From Acidobacteriota bacterium (lineage in GTDB: Bacteria > Acidobacteriota > Aminicenantia > Aminicenantales > Saccharicenantaceae), in the NCBI GenBank assembly GCA_029553365.1, contig JAKPCG010000177.1:1-48035 (forward strand): a DNA stretch of 48,035 nt, read 5' to 3'. Below, one piece after another: positions 9,252 through 18,350 of the stretch. The stretch's first letter is position 1. Every line of letters starts with the position of its first letter. Under the pieces are notes generated by a model. It had not been told where the DNA came from. It was given only the letters and a program-made list of their open reading frames with translations, and ran no database searches. A program made the translations under genes and the position numbers.

Positions 9252-10154
9252 TCAAGCCCGAGGATGATAACGGTCATAAATTTTCCTGAGTCTTTCCCGG
9301 CTGACGTGAGTATAAATCTGAGTGGTTGTAATCTGACTGTGGCCAAGTAGCATTTGGACCGAACGCAAATCTGCCCCATGCTCCAGCAGATGGGTAGCAA
9401 AAGAGTGCCGGAGAATATGGGGATGGATTTTTTCAGACAGGCCCGCCTTCTGGCCATAAGCCTTGAGTAGCTTCCAGACTCCCTGGCGGGTAAAGCCTGA
9501 ACCGCGTCGGCTAAGAAAAACCAGGGGCGAACCTTTCTTATCCCAGCCAGGTCTTATATCCCGGAGGTAGGTACTCAGCCAGTGGCCAGCCTGACGGCCA
9601 ATCGGTACTATTCTTTCCTTGTTTCCCTTACCCTTACAAACCAGGAAACCATCTTTCAGCCTGATATCCTTAAGTTCCAGACCGATGAGCTCCGACACCC
9701 GTAGTCCACCCCCATAGAGGACTTCCAGCATAGCCCGGTCTCGAAGTCCATAGGGCTGACTGGTGTCAGGTTGTTCCAGCAGCCTGGTTACCTCGTCCTC
9801 GGTCAGTACCTGGGGCAGAGTAAACCAGATGGCAGGCGAATTCAAACGGCTGGCTGGATTGGTTTCCATATAATTTTCCAGCTGTAAAAACCGATAAAAA
9901 GACTTTAGGGAAGAGACCAGCCTGGCCAGGGATCGAGCTGATAGACCAGTCTGAGCCTGGAAATGAAGAAAATTAACCAGGTCGGTCTCTTTCAGTCTGG
10001 TCAAATTCTTTTTTTGCTGAGAACAATAGCCAAGCAGTTTTTCAAGATCAAGGGTATAAGAGCCAACGGTATTCGCCGACAAGCCCCTTTCCACGGTTAA
10101 ATAATCGGTATAAATCTTAAGCAGGTTTTCAGCTTTTTCGCTTCTGACTGTCAT
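9252..10154 (-). CDS. Tyrosine recombinase, XerC/XerD family
   Basis: Catalytic-domain motifs LYGGGLRVSELIGL, HILRHSFATHLLEHGADLRSVQMLLGHSQITTTQIYTHV. Confidence 0.93.
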   Translation of the reverse strand: MTVRSEKAENLLKIYTDYLTVERGLSANTVGSYTLDLEKLLGYCSQQKKNLTRLKETDLVNFLHFQAQTGLSARSLARLVSSLKSFYRFLQLENYMETNPASRLNSPAIWFTLPQVLTEDEVTRLLEQPDTSQPYGLRDRAMLEVLYGGGLRVSELIGLELKDIRLKDGFLVCKGKGNKERIVPIGRQAGHWLSTYLRDIRPGWDKKGSPLVFLSRRGSGFTRQGVWKLLKAYGQKAGLSEKIHPHILRHSFATHLLEHGADLRSVQMLLGHSQITTTQIYTHVSRERLRKIYDRYHPRA

Positions 10155-10771
10155 TCCAGGTAGGGGTTAGATTCTCTTTCTTCGCCGATCGTCGTTTTGG
10201 GACCGTGACCGGGTAGAACCACCGTTTCATCCGGTAGGGTCATCACTCTGGCCTTTAAGGAATGAGCTAAATCCTTCCATGAGCCTCCGGGCAAATCGGT
10301 CCGGCCTACACCGCCGCAGAAAAGCGTGTCACCGGCAAAAAGGAGATGGTCGGCATAAAAACAGACGCTACCAGGGCTGTGACCGGGAGAATGAATAACC
10401 TGAAGAAAAGTCTCCCCAATGACAATTTTTTCTCCATCAGCCAGAAGACGGTCGGGAGCTGGAGCCGGTCTGGCCCCCAGCATCAGCCCGAATTCCAGCT
10501 GAAGATATTCTTCAAGCAGGGGCAAATCACCAGGGTGAATAGCGATTGGTACCTGGTACCTTTCTTTTAAATCAAGGTTAGCTCCGGTATGGTCAACATG
10601 ACCATGAGTATTCAGGATAATAATCGGCTTTAAATTTAGAGAGGAAATAGCCTCGAAAATTTTTTCTGCCTCTGCTCCAGGGTCAATGACAGCACACTCC
10701 CTGGTTTTAGAGCAGTAAAAGAGATAGCAATTAGTCTCAAGAGGACCGACAATTACCAGTTGATAATCCAT
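10151..10771 (-). CDS. MBL-fold metallo-hydrolase (glyoxalase II-like)
   Basis: NTHGHVDHTGANLDL, HSPGHSPGSVCFY, FAGDTLF, VLPGHGPKTTIGEE. Confidence 0.92.
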   Translation of the reverse strand: MDYQLVIVGPLETNCYLFYCSKTRECAVIDPGAEAEKIFEAISSLNLKPIIILNTHGHVDHTGANLDLKERYQVPIAIHPGDLPLLEEYLQLEFGLMLGARPAPAPDRLLADGEKIVIGETFLQVIHSPGHSPGSVCFYADHLLFAGDTLFCGGVGRTDLPGGSWKDLAHSLKARVMTLPDETVVLPGHGPKTTIGEERESNPYLE

Positions 10772-10788
10772 ATCTCTATGTTGTTTTG

Positions 10789-10817
10789 ATATTATGTCAA
10801 ATTAACTGCCTCGTCAA
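10789..10817 (-). promoter_or_regulatory. Promoter of the MBL hydrolase-Xer operon
   Basis: Minus strand TTGACG-17 nt-TAATAT. Confidence 0.6.
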
Positions 10818-10824
10818 GTTGATT

Positions 10825-10854
10825 TTGTCGGCCGAGTTCTGACTGTGTTATAAT
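10825..10854 (+). promoter_or_regulatory. Putative promoter of the 10862 gene
   Basis: TTGTCG-18 nt-TATAAT; the -10 ends 7 nt before the ATG. Confidence 0.5.
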
Positions 10855-10861
10855 TAAAAAA

Positions 10862-11275
10862 ATGGATGTGGTCATTCTCCATGAGCCGTTGACAGATTTA
10901 CAGCTTCTGGCTAATTCTATTCAGACCAAAAAGCAGGAGGTAGGAGGGTATCTTCTCGGGCAAAAACTCGTCGCTACCTATCTGGTTCAAAAAATCATGG
11001 TAGTTCCCGAGAAGCAGCTTTTTTTACCGGAAACATTCATTTTGACCGAATCGCAGAACAAGCTACAGATTCTTGGTATCTTTAGTTTCGGTCAGGAAAC
11101 CGGGATCAAAAAGAAAATGAAGCAGCCTTTATTCTGTGAAAAAATTGTTCTTTTTATAAGAAGGGAGAAAAAGGCAGGTTTTAAAATAAATAGCAGTCTG
11201 TTGAGGTTTGACCGTCGCTTTTATTTTGCCAGGCCAGACCGACTGCTACTGGAAGTGGAGGAAGGAAATGTCTGA
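10862..11275 (+). CDS. Hypothetical protein (137 aa)
   Basis: ORF from ATG; stop overlaps the start of the AMMECR1 gene (atgtctga); no family recognised. Confidence 0.6.
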   Translation: MDVVILHEPLTDLQLLANSIQTKKQEVGGYLLGQKLVATYLVQKIMVVPEKQLFLPETFILTESQNKLQILGIFSFGQETGIKKKMKQPLFCEKIVLFIRREKKAGFKINSSLLRFDRRFYFARPDRLLLEVEEGNV

Positions 11276-11855
11276 AGAAAATTCAGAATTTTTTAATGAC
11301 CAGGAAAAAATTTTTCTCTTAAAATTGGCCAGGGAAACTCTGAATCTTTATTTAAAGCAGGGCAGATGGCCCGAGGTCATTCCGGACAACCCCAAGCTAA
11401 TCAGAAAACAGGGAGTTTTTGTCACTTTGAAAATTAATGGCGAACTACGGGGTTGTATTGGCTACCCGCTGCCTGTTAAGCCCCTCTACCAGGCAGTCAT
11501 GGAGATGGCGGTAGCAGCCGCGACGGAAGACTATCGTTTCCCTCCTCTATCACCAGAAGAACTGGACCGGCTGTCGATTGAAATTTCAGTTCTGACCAGG
11601 CCTAAAAAGGTCAATCGGCCAGAAGAGGTAATAGTTGGCCGCCACGGAATTATCATCAGCAAGGGCTACAACCAGGGTTTATTGCTACCCCAGGTTCCAC
11701 TTGAATACGGGTGGGATCTGGAGACCTATCTCAGCCATGGCTGCCTGAAGGCCGGGCTCCACCCTGATGAATGGAGACGCGGGGTTAACATCGAGGTTTT
11801 TGAAGCTCAGGTCTTTTCTGAAGATGATTATAATTTAAGAGCTGACCAGGCCTGA
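11268..11855 (+). CDS. AMMECR1-domain protein
   Basis: LRGCIGYPLPVKPLYQAVMEMAVAAATEDYRFPPLSPEELDRLSIEISVLT. ATG at 11268 after GGAGGAAGGA preferred over the longer ORF starting at 11208. Confidence 0.9.
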   Translation: MSEENSEFFNDQEKIFLLKLARETLNLYLKQGRWPEVIPDNPKLIRKQGVFVTLKINGELRGCIGYPLPVKPLYQAVMEMAVAAATEDYRFPPLSPEELDRLSIEISVLTRPKKVNRPEEVIVGRHGIIISKGYNQGLLLPQVPLEYGWDLETYLSHGCLKAGLHPDEWRRGVNIEVFEAQVFSEDDYNLRADQA

Positions 11856-12030
11856 AAACCAGCTTTAAGGCTAGATCTTTGAGTCAGAAACCGCCTGGAT
11901 AGTAATTTTGTTGCTTTTTAAATCTGCGTCCAGTGCCGGCCAGACACGGGGATGAATTTTAGCACGCTCGTTGACAGAAAGAGTAGAGTCAGCAAAAATA
12001 TATCTATAGTTTAAATAAAGGACCGAATGA

Positions 12031-12753
12031 ATGGCAGCTAACTTAAGGGAAGGCAGCAAGTGGACGGGCTTTCCAGTTTTTTTAAACACTGGCTGGAAAG
12101 CAGGCTGTCTGTTTCTGTTCTTTCTTTTCGGCCCCCTTTTAAGGCTGTCACCGGCTCTGGCTCAAGACTTTAATCCGCAGGAGGTAGCCTTAAAACTCTG
12201 GGAAAAACTCAGTTCAGTAACCAGTCTCGAAGCGAATTTTGTTCAATATTATTATTCAACCCAGGTGGAGGAACCGGTTGCTGGTCGAGGGAAGGTCTTT
12301 ATTCGTCGTCCGGACCGCATGCGCTGGGATTATAGCTCGCCCGAAAAGCAAATTTTTTTAATTAAGGGCGAACTGCTCTGGATTTACTTCCCCGAAGAAA
12401 AACAGCTCATTAAAAAAGAAGCCAACTATGAACTTCAAGCAGGAGAAATTCTCGGCCTCCTGGCTGGCAATGTTAATTTACTGGAGAAGTATGAAGTCAG
12501 CGCCAGTCCTTTTCCAACCAATCAAAAAAATGTCTATCAGATCAGACTGACTCCCCGGGAGCCTGGTCAGTATTCTTATCTTTTACTTGAAATTGACCGG
12601 AAATCCTACCTGCTCTCCACAGCTATCCTTTTTGAAGCGACAGGCGGCAAGCTTGAATATCATTTCAGCCAGTTCAAGCTTAATCATAAAATGAGTGACG
12701 AGCTTTTTGAGGTAAAAATTCCTGCTGATTGTGAAATAATCGAAGGAGATTAG
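12031..12753 (+). CDS. lolA: Outer membrane lipoprotein carrier protein LolA
   Basis: LSSVTSLEANFVQYYYSTQVEEPVAGRGKVFIRRPDRMRWDYSSPEKQIFLIKGELLWIYFPEEKQ is the LolA signature region; AAAGGA SD upstream. Confidence 0.88.
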   Translation: MAANLREGSKWTGFPVFLNTGWKAGCLFLFFLFGPLLRLSPALAQDFNPQEVALKLWEKLSSVTSLEANFVQYYYSTQVEEPVAGRGKVFIRRPDRMRWDYSSPEKQIFLIKGELLWIYFPEEKQLIKKEANYELQAGEILGLLAGNVNLLEKYEVSASPFPTNQKNVYQIRLTPREPGQYSYLLLEIDRKSYLLSTAILFEATGGKLEYHFSQFKLNHKMSDELFEVKIPADCEIIEGD

Positions 12754-13307
12754 CCCTCCATAATTTCTTTTTCTTTGGCTGCAGTTATTTCTTCGGCCTG
12801 CTTGATATATTCATCCAGCAATTCCTGCAATTTTTCCAGGGCCTGGAATTTATCATCTTCGGTAATTTTTTTGTCCTTTTCCAGCTTTTCGATATACTCT
12901 TTACTTTCTCTTCTCATGTTACGAAGAGCGGTTTTTTCCTCTTCCAGCATTTTACTGGCTTTTTTAGCCAGTTCCTTCCGTCTTTCTTCATCCAGCGGCG
13001 GTACCGGCACTTTAATCACCCGGCCGTCATTGATTGGATTAAAACCGAAATCGGAAGACCGAATAGCCTTTTCCACCGCTTCCATCAAACTCGGATCCCA
13101 GGGTTGCACGGTAATTAAGGTTGGGTCAGGGACGCCAATTGTTGCCACCTGATTGATTGGCGTTGGCGTTCCATAATACATAACTTTTATGTCCTCAAAA
13201 ATACTGATATTTGCCCGGCCAGTACGCAACTTACTGATTTCCTTGCGAAAATAATCGAGCGAGGCCTTCATCTTTTTTTCGGTATCTTTTAAGACCTCTC
13301 TGACCAT
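12750..13307 (-). CDS. frr: Ribosome recycling factor
   Basis: LRTGRANISIFEDIKVMYYGTPTPINQVATI, WDPSLMEAVEKAI, 185 aa; strong SD. Confidence 0.98.
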   Translation of the reverse strand: MVREVLKDTEKKMKASLDYFRKEISKLRTGRANISIFEDIKVMYYGTPTPINQVATIGVPDPTLITVQPWDPSLMEAVEKAIRSSDFGFNPINDGRVIKVPVPPLDEERRKELAKKASKMLEEEKTALRNMRRESKEYIEKLEKDKKITEDDKFQALEKLQELLDEYIKQAEEITAAKEKEIMEG

Positions 13308-13339
13308 GGTAGCCCTCCTTCAGTTGGTCTCAGCCAGGA

Positions 13340-14059
13340 TTATGAAATTTTGGTCCCAACTTTCTGGCCAAGAACGGCCTTCATAATATTGCCTGGCTGA
13401 TTTAGATTAAAAATTATGATAGGAAGATTATTATCTTTGCAAAGGCTGATAGCCGTACTGTCCATAACCTTGAGTTCTTGCTGCATCACTTCCAGAAATT
13501 TGATAGATTCAAATCTGGTCGCCCCAGCATCAACCATCGGATCGGCTGTATAAACACCATCCACTTTCGTCGCCTTCAGAATGACTTCAGCTTTAATTTC
13601 CAGAGCTCGAAGAACAGCCGCAGTATCGGTCGTAAAATAAGGACTGCCCAGGCCGGCCGTAAAAATAACCACCCGCCCTTTTTCCAGATGACGCAGGGCA
13701 CGTCTTCTAATAAAAGGCTCGGCCACAGCTTTGATTTCTATGGCTGAAATAAGTCTCGTGACCAGACCTTCCTTTTCCAGAGCATCCTGCAAAGCCAGGC
13801 CGTTGATAACTGTGGCCAGCAGGCCAATATGGTCAGCCGTTACCCGATCCATACCTTCAGCCACCCCCTGGGAACCGCGGAAGATATTGCCGCCGCCAAT
13901 CATGATCGCAATATCCACCCCCAGGCTATGAATTTCATTCAATTCACGGGCAATTGATCGAGCCCGTTTGAAATCGATCCCATAAGGCAGCTCTCCTCTC
14001 ATCGCTTCTCCTGACAGCTTCAGGAGAACCCGCTTATAAGCCGGCTGCCCCTCATTCAT
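13340..14059 (-). CDS. pyrH: UMP kinase
   Basis: [61 protein letters not shown]. Confidence 0.98.
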   Translation of the reverse strand: MNEGQPAYKRVLLKLSGEAMRGELPYGIDFKRARSIARELNEIHSLGVDIAIMIGGGNIFRGSQGVAEGMDRVTADHIGLLATVINGLALQDALEKEGLVTRLISAIEIKAVAEPFIRRRALRHLEKGRVVIFTAGLGSPYFTTDTAAVLRALEIKAEVILKATKVDGVYTADPMVDAGATRFESIKFLEVMQQELKVMDSTAISLCKDNNLPIIIFNLNQPGNIMKAVLGQKVGTKIS

Positions 14060-14074
14060 TGTCTAAAAACCAAT

Positions 14075-14671
14075 TTAGTATTTGCCTATTTCATAGCGAA
14101 CAAATCGCCTGATTTTGATATTCTCGCCAAATTTAGCAATGTGGCTGTTGACCAGATCCCTGACTTTTATTTTTTCTTCCCTGATATAAGGCTGATCAAG
14201 CAGGCAAACTTCTTCAAAAAACTTCTTCAGTTTACCTTCAACAATCTGCTCTATAATTTGCGGCGGTTTTTTAGCGTCCTGTATTTGAGCTCTGATAATT
14301 TCTTTTTCTCTCTCCATCACTTCAGCCGGAACATCTTCACTCGAAATATAAATCGGATTAGAAGCAGCTACCTGCATAGCCAGATTCTTGACCAGTTCCT
14401 TAAATTCATCATTCCGGGCCACAAAATCCGTCTCGCAGTTGACCTCAATCAGCACACCAAGCCTGTTGTTGGCATGGATATAGGCGCCGACGACCCCGTC
14501 CGCAGCCTGGCGCTCGGCTTTTTCCTGGGCCCGGGCATGACCTTTTTTCCGCAAAATTTCGATAGCTTTTTCGATATCTCCGCCGCTTTCCTGCAGAGCT
14601 TCCTTACATTCCATCATCCCGATGCCTGTTCTATCTCTTAATTCTTTAACCTGTTGAGCAGTTATCTCCAT
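14075..14671 (-). CDS. tsf: Translation elongation factor Ts (short form, 198 aa)
   Basis: VKELRDRTGIGMMECKEALQESGGDIEKAIEILRKKG, IEVNCETDFVARNDEF. Confidence 0.98.
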   Translation of the reverse strand: MEITAQQVKELRDRTGIGMMECKEALQESGGDIEKAIEILRKKGHARAQEKAERQAADGVVGAYIHANNRLGVLIEVNCETDFVARNDEFKELVKNLAMQVAASNPIYISSEDVPAEVMEREKEIIRAQIQDAKKPPQIIEQIVEGKLKKFFEEVCLLDQPYIREEKIKVRDLVNSHIAKFGENIKIRRFVRYEIGKY

Positions 14672-14691
14672 GGCCTTCTCCTTTAAGAAAG

Positions 14692-15486
14692 TTACTCTGT
14701 TTTTTCTGTTTTAACGGTGAGCTCAGCTTCGGTTTCTTCTGGTGGCACTGTGGCTTCGGCTTGAACTTCTTCCTTTTTCTCCTCCATCATACCCTGAGCC
14801 AGTCTGGCCTTTTTACCTTCAATTATGGCCTCGGCCACCTTGGAAGCAAAAAGTTCTATGGCTCTGACTGCATCATCATTACCGGGAATAGGATAATCTA
14901 TCCCTTCCGGGTCACCATTGGTATCAACCACGGCCACAATTGGAATACCAACCTTTTTCGCCTCGGCAATAGCAATTTGTTCTTTGGAAGAATCAATTAT
15001 AAAGAGCGCACCGGGCAGCTCCGTCAACCGTTTCAATCCACCCAGATTTTTCTGTAGCTTTCTATATATCTTTTCCTGCCGGTACTGGTCTTTTTTAGGC
15101 AGGAGATCCCAGCGGCCGTCTTCTCTCATTTCTTCCATTTCAACCAGTTTTTCAACGCTGGCCCTGATCGTCTTGAAATTGGTCAGCAAACCACCAAGCC
15201 AGCGCTGATTGACATAACTGGACTCACATTTAGTGGCATAATCCCTGATAATGTCCTGAGCTTGCTTCTTGGTGCCCACAAAAAGTATCTCGCGACCGTT
15301 TTCTGCTGTCGTCCGGATAAATTGCAGAGCTTCTTTGAAGTTCTTAATGGTCTTCTGCAGGTCGATAATGTAAATTCCATTTCTCTGTCCAAAGATGTAC
15401 TCTTTCATCTTTGGATTCCAGCGCCGGGTTTGATGCCCGAAATGTACGCCAGCTTCTAACAATTCTTTCATCATAACTGAAACCAA
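14692..15486 (-). CDS. rpsB: 30S ribosomal protein S2
   Basis: [41 protein letters not shown]; likely TTG start 7 nt after GGAGG. Confidence 0.98.
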   Translation of the reverse strand: MVSVMMKELLEAGVHFGHQTRRWNPKMKEYIFGQRNGIYIIDLQKTIKNFKEALQFIRTTAENGREILFVGTKKQAQDIIRDYATKCESSYVNQRWLGGLLTNFKTIRASVEKLVEMEEMREDGRWDLLPKKDQYRQEKIYRKLQKNLGGLKRLTELPGALFIIDSSKEQIAIAEAKKVGIPIVAVVDTNGDPEGIDYPIPGNDDAVRAIELFASKVAEAIIEGKKARLAQGMMEEKKEEVQAEATVPPEETEAELTVKTEKTE

Positions 15487-15510
15487 AGCTATCCCTCCAC
15501 CGCTAATTCT

Positions 15511-15915
15511 TTATCTCTTATGATACTGTGGTGCCTTTCTGGCCGCCAGCAAGCCGTATTTCTTCCGCTCTTTAATTCTTGAATCTCTGGTCAACAGACC
15601 GGCATTGCGCAGAATTGGTTTAAGATCTCGGTTGAATTCAAGCAGCGCACGGGCTATGCCTAATCTAACCGCCTCGGCCTGACCATGTATTCCACCACCT
15701 TCGATTCTCATAAAAATATCAAATTTTTTGTCGGTCTCGGTCAGCACTAAAGGCTGGTTAATAAGAGTACGCAAAGACTCAACTCTAAAATATTCTTCAT
15801 AAGGATGAATCTTTTTATTAACTACCAGGGTGATATCACCCTTACCGGAGCGAAGAAAGACCCTGGCAATGGCGTTTTTTCGTTTTCCCGTTCCATAGTA
15901 TTGAATTAGACTCAA
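15511..15915 (-). CDS. rpsI: 30S ribosomal protein S9
   Basis: YYGTGKRKNAIARVFLRSGKG, ends GLLAARKAPQYHKR. Confidence 0.98.
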   Translation of the reverse strand: MSLIQYYGTGKRKNAIARVFLRSGKGDITLVVNKKIHPYEEYFRVESLRTLINQPLVLTETDKKFDIFMRIEGGGIHGQAEAVRLGIARALLEFNRDLKPILRNAGLLTRDSRIKERKKYGLLAARKAPQYHKR

Positions 15916-15930
15916 GGTTCCTCCTTAATC

Positions 15931-16359
15931 TTATATCCTGTATTCTTCAGGGTTCTGTGCCTGGTGCGGGTGCTCAGCTCCTCGATAAACCTTAAGCTTT
16001 TTCAGAATTGATCGGCCCAGCTTGTTCTTTGGCATCATACCCCAGACTGCCCGCCGGATAACTTCCTCTGGTTTGGTGTCCAGCATTTCTTTAAGTCTGG
16101 TCTCCTTCAAGCCGCCAGGATAAAGACTGTGATGATAATAAATCTTGTCTTCCAGTTTGTTCCCCGTGACTTTTATCTTGTCAGCATTAATGACCACCAC
16201 AAAATCTCCGCTATCCACATTCGGTGCAAACTGAGGTTTGTTCTTGCCCCGGAGAAGAACGGCTACTTCTGTGGCCAGTCTGCCCAGAATCTGACCATCA
16301 GCATTGACCAGCCACCATTTCTGCTGAATTTCATCTTTTTTGGGATGATAAGTCTTCAT
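15931..16359 (-). CDS. rplM: 50S ribosomal protein L13
   Basis: WWLVNADGQILGRLATEVAVLLRGKNKPQFAPNVDSGDFVVVINADKIKVTGNKL. Confidence 0.98.
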   Translation of the reverse strand: MKTYHPKKDEIQQKWWLVNADGQILGRLATEVAVLLRGKNKPQFAPNVDSGDFVVVINADKIKVTGNKLEDKIYYHHSLYPGGLKETRLKEMLDTKPEEVIRRAVWGMMPKNKLGRSILKKLKVYRGAEHPHQAQNPEEYRI

Positions 16360-16403
16360 TTTTCCAACCTATCTTTAAAAAAATACAATAATAACGTTTG
16401 CTA

Positions 16404-16432
16404 AAAATACTAAAATATGACTAAATTGTCAA
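16404..16432 (-). promoter_or_regulatory. Promoter of the rplM-rpsI-rpsB-tsf-pyrH-frr operon
   Basis: Minus strand TTGACA-17 nt-TATTTT upstream of rplM. Confidence 0.65.
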
Positions 16433-16493
16433 CAAGACCGAGCTTTTAGAGAAATTGATTATAGCCTTTCTTCTTTCTAAATTCAAGATAAGG

Positions 16494-17171
16494 TCAGGAA
16501 TAATAATTATGGACATTAAGGCCTTTTCTCAATCTCTGCCATACCCAGGCCATGCCAGTTAAAAAACCACCAACATGAGCAAACCAGGCCACGCCGCCCC
16601 CCAGGCCAGCATTAGATAGCTGCAAAACAAACCACACCCCGAGGAAGATCCAGGCAGGAACGTAAACTATAGTTACATAAATAAAAAGAAACAGCAGCGT
16701 TTTGATCCTGGCCGAGGGGAACAAAACAAGATAGGCTCCGAGTAAACCGGCAATGGCCCCGCTGGCTCCGATCATCGGTATCTTTGAATCAGGAGAAAAA
16801 ATAGTCTGAACCAGGGAGGCAGACAGCCCGGAGACCAGATATAAAGATAAGTAACGAAAATGACCGAGCACATCTTCCACATTATTTCCGAAGATCCAGA
16901 GATAAAGCATATTGCCGCCAAGATGCCAGAGACTGCCATGAAGAAACATTCCCGTTAATAAACTCAGCGGCCAGGCCACCCTGGGCAGGCCAGGCTGGAA
17001 GTTCCAATGGGTAATTTCATAGGGAATAATGCCGAATTTAAGAACATAATATTCGAGACCCTGAGGCGACAGGGCTTGATAAGCAAAAATCAGACAATTG
17101 AGGGCAATTAAACAGACAGTGATAACAGGAAACTTTTCGGTTGGATTTTCATCCTTTAACGGAATAAACAT
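16494..17171 (-). CDS. Rhomboid-family intramembrane serine protease
   Basis: GSLWHLGGNMLYLWIFGNNVED, IGASGAIAGLLGAYL (catalytic Ser), FAHVGGFLTG (catalytic His). Confidence 0.95.
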   Translation of the reverse strand: MFIPLKDENPTEKFPVITVCLIALNCLIFAYQALSPQGLEYYVLKFGIIPYEITHWNFQPGLPRVAWPLSLLTGMFLHGSLWHLGGNMLYLWIFGNNVEDVLGHFRYLSLYLVSGLSASLVQTIFSPDSKIPMIGASGAIAGLLGAYLVLFPSARIKTLLFLFIYVTIVYVPAWIFLGVWFVLQLSNAGLGGGVAWFAHVGGFLTGMAWVWQRLRKGLNVHNYYS

Positions 17172-17180
17172 CTAATAAAT

Positions 17181-17214
17181 AAAAAAAGGGCAGGTTGATT
17201 GATCTCAACCCGCC
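17181..17214 (-). terminator. Rho-independent terminator downstream of the TPR lipoprotein gene
   Basis: Minus strand GGGCGGGTTGA-gatca-TCAACCTGCCC followed by T7. Confidence 0.85.
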
Positions 17215-17239
17215 CCCGAATCAACTTTCCAGTTGGTTA

Positions 17240-18250
17240 TTATACTTTCTTTAATTCTTCTTCGAGCTTTTTCTTTTCAGCTGCCTTGGTTCTGAGGCTA
17301 TTGAATTTTTCAATATTTTTATCGGCCTCAGCTGTATAGCGGGCAGCTTTATCAGGTTCAAGGACAGACAGAACGCTTCGATACAGAACACTTAACCAGG
17401 CATATGGCTCGGGATAATTCGGATCAAGATCCCTGGCTTTTTCGATAGCCTGGAGAGCTTCTCTGGCGATGGCTAATCTCTCTGCTGCCGGCAATGATTG
17501 AAAGCGGTAAGCACGTCCCCAGCGATTTACCCCCTTGGCCAGCCAGGACTGAGGATCGTCAGGAGTAAGAGCTATCCTTTTCTCCCAGAACATATTGGCT
17601 TTATCATAATTTTCGAGAGCCTGTTCGAGATTCTGTTCCGTAACAGGCAGATGCTCATAATAATTGGCTGCATAAGCATAGCCAATCGGATTTTCGGGAT
17701 CAGCTTCTATCCGGCGAAGGTACATCGTTTCTGCTTTCTTGGCAGCATCTGGAATCTCGCCGGCATAGCGGCTATAGAACTCGGCCACCACATAGAAGTT
17801 ATCCATGTTCTGAGGATCAAGCTCCAGAATTCTTAAATAGAGCTTTTCGGCCTCCTCAAATTTTCTGAGCTTATCATACATATCACCCAGCGAATAGATG
17901 ATCTCAATGTTATTGGGATCAATCTCCAGAGCTTTAGTCAGAGCTTCCAGGGCTTTAGTTTCGAATTCTTTGTTCAAGGGTGTCTGGACACCTGGTTTGT
18001 AAAGCTGCTTATAACTTTCACCGATATAGCGATAGGCTTGAACCAGATCTGGCTTGTACTTTAAAGCCAGTTCATACTCAGTGACGGCATTACGATATTT
18101 GCCTTCTCTGAACAGGTTATTGGCTTTTTTAAAATGATAATTAGCCTGTAAATTATTGACCTTAAGCTTCTCGCAACTGGTTGCGGTCACAAGAACAGCT
18201 AAAGCTAAAAAGATAACGGCCAAGCTGTTTATCCTCTGACGAGACATCAT
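17240..18250 (-). CDS. TPR-repeat lipoprotein
   Basis: Lipobox-like LVTATSCEK; successive TPR units (ALEALTKALEIDPNNIEIIYSLGDMY, AEKLYLRILELDPQN). Confidence 0.85.
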   Translation of the reverse strand: MMSRQRINSLAVIFLALAVLVTATSCEKLKVNNLQANYHFKKANNLFREGKYRNAVTEYELALKYKPDLVQAYRYIGESYKQLYKPGVQTPLNKEFETKALEALTKALEIDPNNIEIIYSLGDMYDKLRKFEEAEKLYLRILELDPQNMDNFYVVAEFYSRYAGEIPDAAKKAETMYLRRIEADPENPIGYAYAANYYEHLPVTEQNLEQALENYDKANMFWEKRIALTPDDPQSWLAKGVNRWGRAYRFQSLPAAERLAIAREALQAIEKARDLDPNYPEPYAWLSVLYRSVLSVLEPDKAARYTAEADKNIEKFNSLRTKAAEKKKLEEELKKV

Positions 18251-18294
18251 GACCTCCTTAAAACATCTGGCTTCTAATAATAATTAAGAATAAA

Positions 18295-18323
18295 TTTATA
18301 TAAGAATATAGCTCTAAAGTCAA
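18295..18323 (-). promoter_or_regulatory. Promoter of the TPR lipoprotein gene
   Basis: Minus strand TTGACT-17 nt-TATAAA. Confidence 0.7.
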
Positions 18324-18350
18324 GAAAAAATGAAGTTTGGCCAGGAAAAG

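Noticed and set aside
9252-10154. Tyrosine recombinase as evidence of an integrated mobile element
   Set aside because: Xer-type housekeeping recombinase overlapping an MBL gene; no att repeats, phage genes or transposase nearby.
11871-12089. 72-aa minus-strand ORF in the AMMECR1-lolA gap
   Set aside because: Weak BON-like look only; it overlaps the lolA start and no SD or conservation could be judged.
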